DNA of 64,000 nucleotides, taken from positions 62,001 through 126,000 of the forward strand of contig NZ_VOHQ01000002.1 in NCBI RefSeq assembly GCF_009192765.1, written 5' to 3'. Below are positions 1-8,242 of the stretch, piece after piece (the stretch's first letter is position 1; each line of letters starts with the position of its first letter). Made by a program: the position numbers and the translations under genes. Source of the DNA: Agriterribacter humi. GTDB taxonomy: Bacteria; Bacteroidota; Bacteroidia; Chitinophagales; Chitinophagaceae. The notes below the pieces were generated by a model. The model searched no databases and was not told the DNA's origin. It was given only the letters and a program-made list of their open reading frames with translations.

Positions 1-758
1 ATGAAGTATACATTGAAGCAGTAAAATCGGTCATTGAAGATGTTGATAAGGGCAGGCTGCGCACTGCATCTCCTTCCGAAAACGGGTGGATAGTGAACGA
101 ATGGGTAAAGCAGGCCATCCTTATGTATTTTGCTATTCAATCCATGCAAACATGGTCTGTTGGCCCTTTAGAATTTCACGATAAAATGTTGCTGAAAAGT
201 GGTTACAGGGAACTGGGCGTACGCGCTGTGCCGCATGCTGTAGCAAGGTATGGCGCATTCATTGCCCGTAATGTAGTGCTTATGCCTTCTTATGTAAATA
301 TCGGCGCTTATGTGGATGAAGGCACAATGGTGGATACCTGGGCTACGGTAGGCAGTTGCGCACAAATTGGCAAGGGCGTGCACCTGAGCGGGGGCGTGGG
401 TATTGGTGGTGTGCTGGAACCTTTACAGGCCAGCCCGGTAATTGTGGAAGACGGTTCTTTTATTGGCAGCCGCTGTATTGTGGTAGAAGGGGTAATTGTT
501 GAAAAGGAAGCGGTGCTGGGTGCTAACGTGGTATTAACCAAAAGCACTAAAATTATTGATGTAAGTGGCAGCGAGCCGGTTGAATACAAAGGAAGGATAC
601 CGGCACGGAGTGTGGTGATACCCGGAACTTATAATAAAAAATTTCCTGCAGGTGAATATGGAGTGAGCTGCGCCTTAATTATCGGCCAGCGCAAGGCCAG
701 CACCGATCTTAAAACCAGTTTGAACGATGCATTGAGAGATTTTAATGTAAGCGTGTAA
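1..758 (+). CDS. dapD: Tetrahydrodipicolinate N-succinyltransferase, 5' truncated by window edge
   Basis: This enzyme transfers succinyl from succinyl-CoA to tetrahydrodipicolinate in the succinylase branch of lysine/meso-diaminopimelate synthesis in the cytosol. The reading frame is open from base 3, and 251 residues are visible. A GTG at 93 is internal, because the upstream codons continue in frame with the family's N-terminal region. The hexapeptide-repeat left-handed beta-helix is clear (PSYVNIGAYVDEGTMVDTWA, then GSCAQIGKGVHLSGGVGIGG, then EDGSFIGSRCIVVEGVIV). The family is usually about 270 residues, so only a short N-terminal piece is missing. It ends 130 bp before the permease gene. 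Confidence 0.95.
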   Translation, partial: EVYIEAVKSVIEDVDKGRLRTASPSENGWIVNEWVKQAILMYFAIQSMQTWSVGPLEFHDKMLLKSGYRELGVRAVPHAVARYGAFIARNVVLMPSYVNIGAYVDEGTMVDTWATVGSCAQIGKGVHLSGGVGIGGVLEPLQASPVIVEDGSFIGSRCIVVEGVIVEKEAVLGANVVLTKSTKIIDVSGSEPVEYKGRIPARSVVIPGTYNKKFPAGEYGVSCALIIGQRKASTDLKTSLNDALRDFNVSV

Positions 759-888
759 ACAGTGACAGGAAAGAGGGGAGAGGTGAAAGAAAACTTGCAA
801 ACAAGCAGGGTTCCTCGTTTTCGCCTCTCATCTCTCTCTTCTTACCTTCATTTTTCACCTCTCACCTTTTTTCCATCTGTCTGGGCCA
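759..888. repeat. Pyrimidine-rich low-complexity spacer
   Basis: This spacer contains a degenerate CT-rich run (about 810-880) built from words such as TCTCTCTTCTTACC and TTTTCACCTCTCACC. The same words recur in spacers near 33165 and 41540. No coding signal was seen. Confidence 0.5.
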
Positions 889-1821
889 ATGAGCAATGAA
901 CAGAAATACCGGGTAACGCTGGCAGGATTTATTATTACCTTTTCGGGAGCGATATTGTTTTCCACCAAAGCGATTATTGTAAAGCTGGCATTTAAGCATA
1001 CCGATATGAATGCGTTATCGCTGCTGGCGCTGCGTATGCTTTTTTCACTTCCTTTTTATTTAGGCGCTGCATGGATGGCTGCCAGATCAAAGAATGCTGT
1101 ATCACTTACAGGCAGGCAATGGACCGCTGTTATTTTCCTGGGTTTGTTTGGATATTATCTCAGCAGTTTATTTGATTTTGTGGGATTGCAATATGTAACT
1201 GCAGGACTGGAAAGGCTTATCCTTTTTTTATATCCCACTTTTGCTGTACTGATCAACGCGCTTATTTTTAAACAACCGGTTAGCCGGCTGCAGAAAATAG
1301 CTTTGCTGCTTACCTATGCCGGCGTTGCCTTTGCTTACTGGGGAGAGCTGCGTATAGATATGAATAATCCCTATTTTTTATGGGGCAGCTTTCTCATTTT
1401 TTTATGTTCCCTCACTTTTGCCGTGTATATAGCAGGCAGCGGGAAGGTTATTCCAAAAGTAGGTGCAGCAAGATTTACCGCCTATGCCATGCTGGCTTCC
1501 ACCGGTGGTGTTTTTATTCATTTTGCACTGGCGGGCAATATATCCGCGGGAGGATTTTCGGGTATCCATTGGGGATATGGTTTATTGCTGGCCATTGTGG
1601 CAACGGTTTTACCCAGTTTTATGATATCCGGCGGCTTGAAAAGGATTGGTTCCAGTAATGTGGCCATCATATCAGCTATAGGGCCGGTTTCCACCATTGT
1701 GCAGGCCTATTTTATTTTAGATGAACCCCTGTTTGCTGAACAAATTGCAGGAACAGCACTGGTGATTGCGGGTGTACTGCTGATTGGCTGGCGGCAACCA
1801 AAAAATGCAGGTACAAAATAA
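889..1821 (+). CDS. EamA/DMT-family permease
   Basis: This 310-residue inner-membrane protein has about ten hydrophobic segments in two EamA halves (about residues 13-150 and 160-300), which is the normal size for drug/metabolite transporters. The first half begins with GAILFSTKAIIVKLAF and the second ends with the typical IAGTALVIAGVLLIG helix after the LDEPL motif. The substrate cannot be read from sequence; metabolite or amino-acid export is common in the family. It is probably monocistronic, as it is followed by a spacer and the tRNA gene. Confidence 0.88.
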   Translation: MSNEQKYRVTLAGFIITFSGAILFSTKAIIVKLAFKHTDMNALSLLALRMLFSLPFYLGAAWMAARSKNAVSLTGRQWTAVIFLGLFGYYLSSLFDFVGLQYVTAGLERLILFLYPTFAVLINALIFKQPVSRLQKIALLLTYAGVAFAYWGELRIDMNNPYFLWGSFLIFLCSLTFAVYIAGSGKVIPKVGAARFTAYAMLASTGGVFIHFALAGNISAGGFSGIHWGYGLLLAIVATVLPSFMISGGLKRIGSSNVAIISAIGPVSTIVQAYFILDEPLFAEQIAGTALVIAGVLLIGWRQPKNAGTK

Positions 1822-1940
1822 TTATTCCCCTTATATTTGCAGCCCAAAACCAATTTTGGTTTGAGGCTCGATGTTTGAAGCTATTTTCATTTTACAGGTA
1901 TCAACTTCAAACATCAAACTTTTGAACTTCAAACTTTTCA

Positions 1941-2024
1941 GCCCGGGTGGCGAAACTGGTAGACGCACTGTCTTCAGGTGGCAGCGTTCGAAAGGATGTG
2001 CTGGTTCGAATCCAGTCCCGGGCA
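1941..2024 (+). tRNA. tRNA-Leu (anticodon CAG)
   Basis: The cloverleaf can be folded by eye. The acceptor GCCCGGG pairs with CCCGGGC, and the anticodon stem CTGTC/GGCAG carries the loop TTCAGGT, giving anticodon CAG. There is a long class-II variable arm (about 1986-2000) and a T-arm with loop TTCGAAT. The discriminator is A, and CCA is not encoded. The last 16 bases form part of the att site of the downstream mobile element. The tRNA is intact, so integration restored it. Confidence 0.95.
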
Positions 2025-2026
2025 CA
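2009..2026 (+). repeat. attL: tRNA-Leu 3' end, copy 1 of 3
   Basis: The 18-bp sequence AATCCAGTCCCGGGCACA covers the 3' T-stem and acceptor strand. It recurs exactly at 20090-20107, and its last 15 bp recur at 19939-19953. An integrase gene begins 200 bp inside. This is the expected arrangement for a tyrosine recombinase that inserts into a tRNA 3' end and regenerates the gene. Confidence 0.9.
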
Positions 2027-2029
2027 CAA

Positions 2030-2054
2030 CCCCATTTTTGATGGGGTTTTTTTT
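2030..2054 (+). terminator. Rho-independent terminator after tRNA-Leu
   Basis: The stem CCCCAT/ATGGGG has a TTTTG loop and is followed by eight T. It lies just inside the left att, so it is probably supplied by the element, not the original chromosome. The other att copies are followed by different sequence. Confidence 0.85.
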
Positions 2055-2133
2055 ATGCCATAAAGCCACTACCAGCAAAGCATTACAGCCAATTTCCTTT
2101 CTTTTCATTTCTTTTATTTTGACGTTATTTTCT

Positions 2134-2168
2134 CAATTTTTGTTACTATGTTGTTACTTGAGTAACAA
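2134..2168 (+). promoter_or_regulatory. Left-end arm-type repeat and 18-bp palindrome
   Basis: Bases 2134-2159 match 19851-19876 at 23 of 26 positions in the same orientation, so both ends of the element carry the motif. Within it TTGTTACT occurs twice (2140-2147 and 2151-2158). The second copy forms a palindrome with AGTAACAA (2161-2168). Position and pairing suggest integrase or excisionase arm sites. The palindrome is also close enough to int (2226) to be an operator. Confidence 0.6.
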
Positions 2169-2225
2169 AATTTCCATTAAAATTCATACCTTAGCGAAAG
2201 AAAAGGAAAAATAAATCATACCAAT

Positions 2226-3296
2226 ATGAGTGTAAAACTTCGCAAAAGAAAGAATGCAAACGGTACCACTTCTTTAATGCTGGATATTTATAACGATGGT
2301 GAAAGAAAGTATGAATTTTTGAAGCACCTGCAATTATCGAACGGAACCACCATTGCAGACAGGGAAGATAATAAGAAGCGTTTGAGACAAGCCGAAGCCA
2401 TAGCCGTTGCCCGTGCTGCTGAACTACAGGCGAATGATTACAGCATGGTATCTGATGCAGGGAAGAAAACAATTATTACAGACTGGATGCAAAGCTATGT
2501 GGACAGGTATAATAAAAAAGATAAAAGAAATATGCAGGGTGCATTAAACCGGTTTGCTGATTTTTTGAAGGAAGATAAAAAAGCCGGGTTAACGTTCGGG
2601 CAGATTACCCCGTTAATCATTGAAGATTTTATTGAAAACCTTGAAAGCAAAAGTAAGGGTGAGGGCGCAAGCTCCTATTATAACCGGTTTAAGAAAATGA
2701 TAAAGCACGCATACCGTAAACGCCTGATGAAAGAAAATGTATTGGACTTGGTAGAAAAGAAGGTTAATGGCAAGGCTGCAAAGAAAGATATTTTAACCCT
2801 GGATGAGTTAAAAGTACTGGCAGCCACACCAACAGAAAGCGGAGAAGTTAGGAGAGCGTTTTTATTTAGTTGTGTTACTGGTTTAAGATGGATTGATATA
2901 AAACCTTTGAAATGGGCAGGTATTAATCTGAAGGCAAAGAGTATGGTTGTAGGGCAAAGCAAGACTGGCGAACCCGTTTATGTACCCCTTAACGATACCG
3001 CTATAAAGCTATTGGGTAGCCCGGGCAGGCCCGAAGATATTGTATTTGCATTGCCTACAGCAAACGGCGCAAATAAGACGGTGAAGGCATGGGTAAAGCG
3101 TGCAAACATTGCAAAAAAAATAACATGGCATAATGCCCGCCATTCGTTCGGAACAAACCTCATATACAATGATGTTGATGTATTAACAGCATCCAAACTA
3201 TTGGGGCATACGAGTATGAAGCATACACAACGGTATGTTAATGCAGCAAGAGAAATGAAATTAAAGGCTACTGATAAAGTAAATATTGAAATGTAA
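2226..3296 (+). CDS. int: Tyrosine recombinase (phage-type integrase)
   Basis: This 356-residue site-specific recombinase has a SAM-like core-binding domain (about residues 85-165) and a C-terminal catalytic domain. Visible catalytic residues are Arg in TGLRW, the HNARH box, His in LLGHTS and the nucleophile Tyr in TQRYVNA. Length and layout match Bacteroidetes integrases. It is the first gene inside attL, reads into the element, and is separated from the next gene by only 6 bp. It is the likely enzyme for insertion at tRNA-Leu. Confidence 0.93.
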   Translation: MSVKLRKRKNANGTTSLMLDIYNDGERKYEFLKHLQLSNGTTIADREDNKKRLRQAEAIAVARAAELQANDYSMVSDAGKKTIITDWMQSYVDRYNKKDKRNMQGALNRFADFLKEDKKAGLTFGQITPLIIEDFIENLESKSKGEGASSYYNRFKKMIKHAYRKRLMKENVLDLVEKKVNGKAAKKDILTLDELKVLAATPTESGEVRRAFLFSCVTGLRWIDIKPLKWAGINLKAKSMVVGQSKTGEPVYVPLNDTAIKLLGSPGRPEDIVFALPTANGANKTVKAWVKRANIAKKITWHNARHSFGTNLIYNDVDVLTASKLLGHTSMKHTQRYVNAAREMKLKATDKVNIEM

Positions 3297-3302
3297 AAAG
3301 AA

Positions 3303-4388
3303 ATGGATAGCTACAAGGAATTTATAAAAGAAGTACATGCCTTAGATGTAAGAACAATTGAACTGCAGGCCCAAAAAATAATAGTAGATGGAGTAACTTA
3401 TACCGAGATACTCCCTTTATGGGAACTTGATCCCACAGAATATAAACCCGCAGACCGGAAGAGATTAAATGAAGAGGGAATCTTTTTTGTTCAATGTTGG
3501 GATCTATCACACTATTACGATGTACCTAATCAGAATATTTGGGAAAGCGGGTACCGTCAAAAGCTGAAGGGAATGCAACAAGCTGCCATTGTGGATGTTC
3601 CCAATAAGCAGCATGCGGAAGTGCTTTTGAATCAAGTTAACCAGTGGCTAATAGGGTTTAAAGCCTTTGACAAATTATGGAGTGTTGAAAAGATGCACAA
3701 CTACTATGGACGAGATTTTTATAAAAGCACTCTTTATTATCAGGACGATTTGAAGATTAAGTTTCTTGCTTATTTCCACACAAAGGGCGTAGCTGAAAAG
3801 AAAGAAGGTTACAGCCCTTCATTTTTGTACATGCTTCACGATATTTATAATGTTAAGATGGCGCTGCTTGAAGGGTTAAAAACCCAACTTACTGCTATCA
3901 CCGGTACCGAATTAAAGCGGGGAAGTACTAAATTTATTTTCGATGATGAAATGGGATGGCTGCAATACAACAATAATAGAGCTACGGAAAATAAAAACAT
4001 TCTCCCAAAGCCATTTGAATTGGTTGATAAAAGAAATGTAGAGCCAATTAAAAGATTGCATAAAGCCTTAAAACATAAAAATTTCATTAATGCCTCACTT
4101 CCGGAATTTAAGGCATTATTTGGATTGAGTGAATTTACAAACCCTATTGTTTGGGTAAGCGCCGAGGCTACAGCTACGGAGTTGTTGTATTTCTATTATA
4201 AGCTGAAAGAAAGTAATAAACTAAAAAAACATATTCATCCTTATGTAACGCTAAAGAATTTTTTCATTAAACAAAATGGAGAACAAATTACAGAAAATTT
4301 AAAGCAAATAAATCAAACGATAAATACCGCCACACCGAAAAGAGCCAAAGAAATAGATACTTGTTTCAATTCTTGGTTTACCTCTTGA
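3303..4388 (+). CDS. Hypothetical protein cotranscribed with integrase
   Basis: This 361-residue soluble protein has no signal peptide or membrane segment, and I do not recognise the family. The first half has many aromatic residues (YYDVPNQNIWESGY; HNYYGRDFYKSTLYYQDD). The last 120 residues are helical and charged, with LLYFYYKLKESNKLKKHIHP. The C-terminal part vaguely recalls RteC-type regulators of Bacteroides conjugative elements, but this is too weak to assign. The ATG lies 6 bp after the integrase stop, implying an operon. Confidence 0.75.
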   Translation: MDSYKEFIKEVHALDVRTIELQAQKIIVDGVTYTEILPLWELDPTEYKPADRKRLNEEGIFFVQCWDLSHYYDVPNQNIWESGYRQKLKGMQQAAIVDVPNKQHAEVLLNQVNQWLIGFKAFDKLWSVEKMHNYYGRDFYKSTLYYQDDLKIKFLAYFHTKGVAEKKEGYSPSFLYMLHDIYNVKMALLEGLKTQLTAITGTELKRGSTKFIFDDEMGWLQYNNNRATENKNILPKPFELVDKRNVEPIKRLHKALKHKNFINASLPEFKALFGLSEFTNPIVWVSAEATATELLYFYYKLKESNKLKKHIHPYVTLKNFFIKQNGEQITENLKQINQTINTATPKRAKEIDTCFNSWFTS

Positions 4389-4457
4389 AAATATTTATAA
4401 AATAAATTCCTCCTTGCTTCCTGCTACAATGCAGTAAATAAGCGTATTCCAGCAGAC

Positions 4458-4497
4458 TTTACCTTTACCCCATACCTTACCTTATCCCAAAGGTAAA
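4458..4497. promoter_or_regulatory. Inverted repeat upstream of HTH gene
   Basis: A perfect 9-bp inverted repeat (TTTACCTTT at 4458-4466, AAAGGTAAA at 4489-4497) flanks a 22-base loop with further TACCTTA-like words. It sits in the 197-bp gap before the HTH gene at 4586. It could be an operator or an RNA hairpin. It lacks the GC stem and T tract of a terminator. Confidence 0.45.
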
Positions 4498-4585
4498 CCC
4501 GTTATTGTTCCTTTTCTTTCCAATTTCACACTGTCAAACACAGATAGCGCTATTTGTTTTTTCAATCATTTTTCAACATAAAAAA

Positions 4586-4810
4586 ATGGATAAGAAGATA
4601 TTAACCTTTCAGGAAGGATGCCAATATATTGGTTACAAGCCGTCCTATGTCTACAAGCTCACAATGTCGGGTATAATTCCTTTCAGTAAACCGAATGGTA
4701 AGAAAATATTCTTTGAACGGGAAAAGCTGGAAGCATGGATGCTAAGTAATGCCACACCCGGAAGCAATGAGCGGGAAAAGCAGGCAGCCACTTATATTTC
4801 TTCACATTAA
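4586..4810 (+). CDS. Excisionase-like helix-turn-helix protein
   Basis: This is a small DNA-binding protein of the MerR-like/HTH_17 excisionase type. The ATG at 4586 (MDKKILTFQEG) gives 74 residues. The longer upstream frame adds a poor hydrophobic leader and is not preferred. The helix-turn-helix and wing are visible in LTFQEGCQYIGYKPSYVYKL and IPFSKPNGKKIFFEREKLEAW. It lies 14 bp before the RepA-like gene. In Bacteroidetes elements such genes often sit beside replication genes and may regulate replication or excision. A paralogue is at 14427. Confidence 0.8.
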   Translation: MDKKILTFQEGCQYIGYKPSYVYKLTMSGIIPFSKPNGKKIFFEREKLEAWMLSNATPGSNEREKQAATYISSH

Positions 4811-4824
4811 AAAACCCCGTAATC

Positions 4825-5907
4825 ATGCAGCAACATAACAACGGGGCAAGTGACTTAAACCAACAGCTCAAAGATACTCCAAATCCCGTATTTGAGGCGG
4901 AATTATTTTCAGGAATTAAAGCGGAAATAGAAACGATTTCCGGAGTTAATAAAGGATTGTTCACAGTTAAACCCGCCAGTGAATGGATAGAACAGGCGAA
5001 AACCCGGCCCATTCCACAAATGCTTTTTGGTGAATTTTGGTTTGAGGGTGAACTATGTATTTTGTTCGCAGATACCAACCTGGGCAAGTCTATTTTAGCC
5101 GTGCAAATTGGTAACAGCATAAGCAGGGGTGAACAGATACGGGGCTTTATATTAGAAGCATTAAAGCAACCAATTTTATACTTTGATTTTGAGCTTTCGG
5201 ATAAACAATTTGAAAACCGATATTCTATAAAGTTTGAACAACATTACAGTTTTGATAACAACTTTATAAGGGTTGAAATAAACCCTGATGCTTCAATACC
5301 CGAAAACCAAACCTTTGAGGATTACCTCAACTATTCATTAGAACGAAGTATTACCGAAACCGGCGCAAAGATTTTAATTATAGATAATCTTACCTACCTA
5401 AAGAATGAAACGGAAAAAGCTAAAGATGCTTTGCCTCTTATGAAGCATTTGAAAGCGTTAAAAAGCAAATATGGCCTTTCAATCCTTGCATTGGCCCACA
5501 CTCCGAAAAGGGATTTATCAAAACCCATTACCCGAAACGATTTACAAGGTAGTAAGATGCTCATAAACTTTTGTGATAGTTCCTTTTCAATTGGTGAAAG
5601 CCATAGCGACAAAAATTTACGATACCTCAAACAGATTAAGCAACGGAACACAGAGCAAATTTACGATGCAGATAATGTTTGTGTTTGCCAAATTGATAAG
5701 CCGTTTAATTTCCTGCAATTTGAGTTTGTCAATTTCGGTAAGGAATGGGAACACCTGAAACAGCATACAGAAAAGGACAAAGAAAGCCTGAACGAAAAGG
5801 TAAATGAACTAAAGCAGCAGGGGCGAAGCCTCCGGGAAATAGGTCAGGAATTGGGTATATCGCACATGAAAGTAAGCAGGATTTTAAAAGACTGTAACAC
5901 CCTGTAA
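4825..5907 (+). CDS. RepA-like replicative ATPase (AAA_25/RecA fold) with C-terminal HTH
   Basis: This 360-residue protein is a RecA-fold ATPase related to plasmid RepA/DnaB-type helicases. A Walker-A-like loop is seen in FADTNLGKSILAVQ (about residues 80-93) and a Walker B in ILIIDNLTYL (about 185). A sensor-like stretch SILALAHTPKRD and a DLQGS motif follow. The C-terminus carries a separate helix-turn-helix (SLREIGQELGISHMKVSRIL). The gene's last codons enter a repeat array (5892-5947), a typical place for a replication origin. It probably drives replication of the excised element. Confidence 0.85.
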   Translation: MQQHNNGASDLNQQLKDTPNPVFEAELFSGIKAEIETISGVNKGLFTVKPASEWIEQAKTRPIPQMLFGEFWFEGELCILFADTNLGKSILAVQIGNSISRGEQIRGFILEALKQPILYFDFELSDKQFENRYSIKFEQHYSFDNNFIRVEINPDASIPENQTFEDYLNYSLERSITETGAKILIIDNLTYLKNETEKAKDALPLMKHLKALKSKYGLSILALAHTPKRDLSKPITRNDLQGSKMLINFCDSSFSIGESHSDKNLRYLKQIKQRNTEQIYDADNVCVCQIDKPFNFLQFEFVNFGKEWEHLKQHTEKDKESLNEKVNELKQQGRSLREIGQELGISHMKVSRILKDCNTL

Positions 5908-5947
5908 CACCTGTAACACCCTGTTACAAGTGTTACACCTGTTACAC
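5892..5947. repeat. Iteron-like array, candidate replication origin
   Basis: Three direct copies of CTGTAACAC (5892-5900, 5902-5910, 5911-5919) are followed by three inverted-orientation copies of TGTTACA/GTTACAC (about 5922-5928, 5930-5938, 5941-5947). The array starts in the last codons of the RepA-like gene and fills the gap before the primase gene. Direct plus inverted iterons next to a RepA-like gene suggest an origin or autoregulatory operator. Confidence 0.65.
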
Positions 5948-5961
5948 TAAACTTCAGAGCA

Positions 5962-7167
5962 ATGAGTAATGAACACAAATACATATTAGAACCATACAAG
6001 GGAATGAGCACCCGCCACCGTTGCCCCGTTTGCAATAAGGACAGGGTATTTAGTCTTTATATTGACACAGAAAAAGGCGAACACATAGCCGGGAATGTAG
6101 GCAGGTGCAACCGTGAAAGCAATTGCGGTTATCATTATACGCCAAAACAATACTTTCAGGATAATAATATTTCTTTTGATACTCCAAAAACTTTCATTAA
6201 AAAGAAAGCTGTTGCCTTGAAGCCGCTACCAGTATCCTATACCCCAAAGGGAACCTTATTGGAAACGCTGAAGGGGTACCATAACAATAGTTTCACGGAA
6301 TTCCTGTATAGCCGGTTTGGGATCAATGCCGCAAATGAGTTAATAGGCAAATATTTCGTGGGCAGCTCAAACCACTGGCGGGGTGCAACGGTATTTTGGC
6401 AGATAGATGTATTAGGGAGGATAAGAGCCGGAAAGATCATGCTGTATAACCCTGGAACGGGCAAAAGAGTTAAGGAACCGTACAATCACATTACATGGGC
6501 GCACAAAGCGCTCAATACACCTGAATACAATCTTTCACAATGTTTATTTGGGGAACACCTATTGAGGAAGGATCCCGGCAAACCCGTTGCAGTGGTTGAG
6601 AGTGAAAAAACCGCAATAATATCATCCCTGTATCTGCCCCAATTCATCTGGCTTGCATGTGGAAGCATTGGTAACCTGAATGCAGAGAGATGCAGGGTAT
6701 TAGCGGGAAGAAAAGTTATTCTTTACCCTGACCTTAACGGGTTTGAGAAATGGAGCGCAAAAGCAAAAGAATTAGCGCACATAACCACAGTAACAGTATC
6801 AACAGTATTGGAAAAGATCGTAACCAATGAAGCCGAAAGAAAAGCGGGTTTAGATATTGCGGATTATTTACTACGGTATAAACCCGAAGCGTTCAAGGAG
6901 CCGAAGGAAGAGCCACTACAGCCGGTAAACATTCTTATCAGTAACATTCTTTCATCTACAGAAACCATAACCGGGCAAGAGTTTAACAACATGCGGATTA
7001 TGTATGTAAAAACCGATGACGGCAAAGCATACGACCTGTTATTTGATAACGGCGGCAACGCCATTGGACAGCATACCCAGGCAGTAGGTAAGCTGGCAGT
7101 ATTCTTTTGCAAGGATTTTAAGCAAGGGACCATTGACGGTGAGCGGGTACTAATAAATGTTAACTGA
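5962..7167 (+). CDS. Primase-like protein with zinc finger and Toprim domain (DUF6371-like)
   Basis: This 401-residue protein probably primes replication with the upstream RepA-like ATPase. The N-terminus has a zinc-binding motif (HRCPVCNKDRVF, then GRCNRESNCGYH). The middle has a Toprim-type core: the acidic strand VAVVESEKTAIISSL (about residue 213), then FIWLACGSIGNLN, then VILYPDLNGFEKW. This matches the Bacteroidetes zinc-ribbon/Toprim family known as DUF6371. Its TGA overlaps the next ATG (TGATG), implying translational coupling to the nuclease gene. Confidence 0.8.
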   Translation: MSNEHKYILEPYKGMSTRHRCPVCNKDRVFSLYIDTEKGEHIAGNVGRCNRESNCGYHYTPKQYFQDNNISFDTPKTFIKKKAVALKPLPVSYTPKGTLLETLKGYHNNSFTEFLYSRFGINAANELIGKYFVGSSNHWRGATVFWQIDVLGRIRAGKIMLYNPGTGKRVKEPYNHITWAHKALNTPEYNLSQCLFGEHLLRKDPGKPVAVVESEKTAIISSLYLPQFIWLACGSIGNLNAERCRVLAGRKVILYPDLNGFEKWSAKAKELAHITTVTVSTVLEKIVTNEAERKAGLDIADYLLRYKPEAFKEPKEEPLQPVNILISNILSSTETITGQEFNNMRIMYVKTDDGKAYDLLFDNGGNAIGQHTQAVGKLAVFFCKDFKQGTIDGERVLINVN

Positions 7168-7676
7168 TGAACTGGAAACAAGAATTAAAAGAATTAAAGT
7201 ATAGCCACATGGAAAGGACAGCGCCGGCATTCTTTGCGGCCAGTGGTGGAAGATCAATGAAATTGAAGCCGTACAAGGATACTACGGCAAACGGATTGAC
7301 CAGATGCATAATTGATTTCATCACATTCTCCGGATGGCAGGCGGAGCGGATTAGTAACACAGGACGGATGATAGACCGCAGGCGCACGTATACGGACGTA
7401 TTGGGACGTAAAAAGCAGATTGGCGGCATGGAGTGGGCAAAGGGAACCGGAACCGCAGGAACGGCAGATTTGAGTGCTACAATAGCCGGACGGTCCGTAA
7501 AGATTGAAGTGAAGACAGGTAGGGACCGGCAGAGCGAAGCGCAAAGCAGTTATCAAAAGAAAATTGAAGCATCCGGGGGCATATATTTCATTGCCACCAA
7601 CATGCGGGACTTTATAAAATGGTATTATTTAAACTTTAAAATTGAAATATATGAACGAGAAACCGTTACCGAATGA
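7167..7676 (+). CDS. VRR-NUC-like nuclease
   Basis: This 169-residue protein looks like a PD-(D/E)XK nuclease of the VRR-NUC type found in phage replication modules. The core reads GTAGTADLSATIAGRSVKIE followed by VKTGRDRQSEAQSSYQKKIE. It therefore has the Asp of GTADLSA, the E-V-K triad strand and the conserved Gln of the following helix. The N-terminal region is basic and aromatic. VRR-NUC proteins cleave branched DNA. It overlaps the primase gene by one base and the next gene by 26 bases. Confidence 0.75.
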   Translation: MNWKQELKELKYSHMERTAPAFFAASGGRSMKLKPYKDTTANGLTRCIIDFITFSGWQAERISNTGRMIDRRRTYTDVLGRKKQIGGMEWAKGTGTAGTADLSATIAGRSVKIEVKTGRDRQSEAQSSYQKKIEASGGIYFIATNMRDFIKWYYLNFKIEIYERETVTE

Positions 7677-8220
7677 TTTGTTTAATGCTGGCTTTTTGCA
7701 CGCTACGCAAAGGACGAGCTATGATTATCCATTATCCCATTCAGCAAAAATAACCGCTGTGGCAAAGTGGATAAGTTGTAATCTAAACAGGGGGGATGCT
7801 ATCAACCCTGAATGGAATAGCTATTCCCTGAAATGTTTGTATCGAGATGCTACCGGGCAAGAATTATCTAATGGAGAATTTATTGCGGCGATGTTAGTTG
7901 CCGGCTTCACATACACCAGATCAGGGATGAATGCCCTTTTTGATGTATCCGGGGAATCGGTGAAACAGATAGAGGAAAAATCTTACATCACTCTAACGGT
8001 TAAGATGGCTAAAGGTGGAACTTTCCTGCCATCGGCAAATAAGTTTAACCAATGGTCCCTGGTATCCAGGCAAAGTATTATTGAACCCTTCGCAAAAGGA
8101 AAGGTAGCCGGCAAACCCTTCACCTATACATACCTGAAGGCTGATAATTTAACAATCCGGTTTATGATGGATGAAAAAGGAAAGGTTTTAGAAGCTGAAG
8201 CATCTACAAACAATATGTAA
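7651..8220 (+). CDS. Hypothetical element protein
   Basis: This 189-residue soluble protein is not recognised. The ATG at 7651 is preferred over a TTG at 7642; either way it overlaps the nuclease gene. The first half (to about residue 100) is mixed, with WNSYSLKCLYRDATGQELSN resembling a small globular domain. The second half has a basic beta-rich stretch (YITLTVKMAKGGTFLPSANK). Its place in the replication operon suggests a DNA-metabolism or phage-related role, but no function can be assigned. Confidence 0.7.
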   Translation: MNEKPLPNDLFNAGFLHATQRTSYDYPLSHSAKITAVAKWISCNLNRGDAINPEWNSYSLKCLYRDATGQELSNGEFIAAMLVAGFTYTRSGMNALFDVSGESVKQIEEKSYITLTVKMAKGGTFLPSANKFNQWSLVSRQSIIEPFAKGKVAGKPFTYTYLKADNLTIRFMMDEKGKVLEAEASTNNM

Positions 8221-8242
8221 AGAACATTGTAAAACATATCCT

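Noticed and set aside
1831-2025. Minus-strand ORF over tRNA-Leu
   Set aside because: It is the translation of a tRNA gene and its spacer; the cloverleaf is a better explanation.
5881-5950. CRISPR array
   Set aside because: Repeat units are 9 bp and nearly contiguous, without spacers of regular length; iterons fit better.
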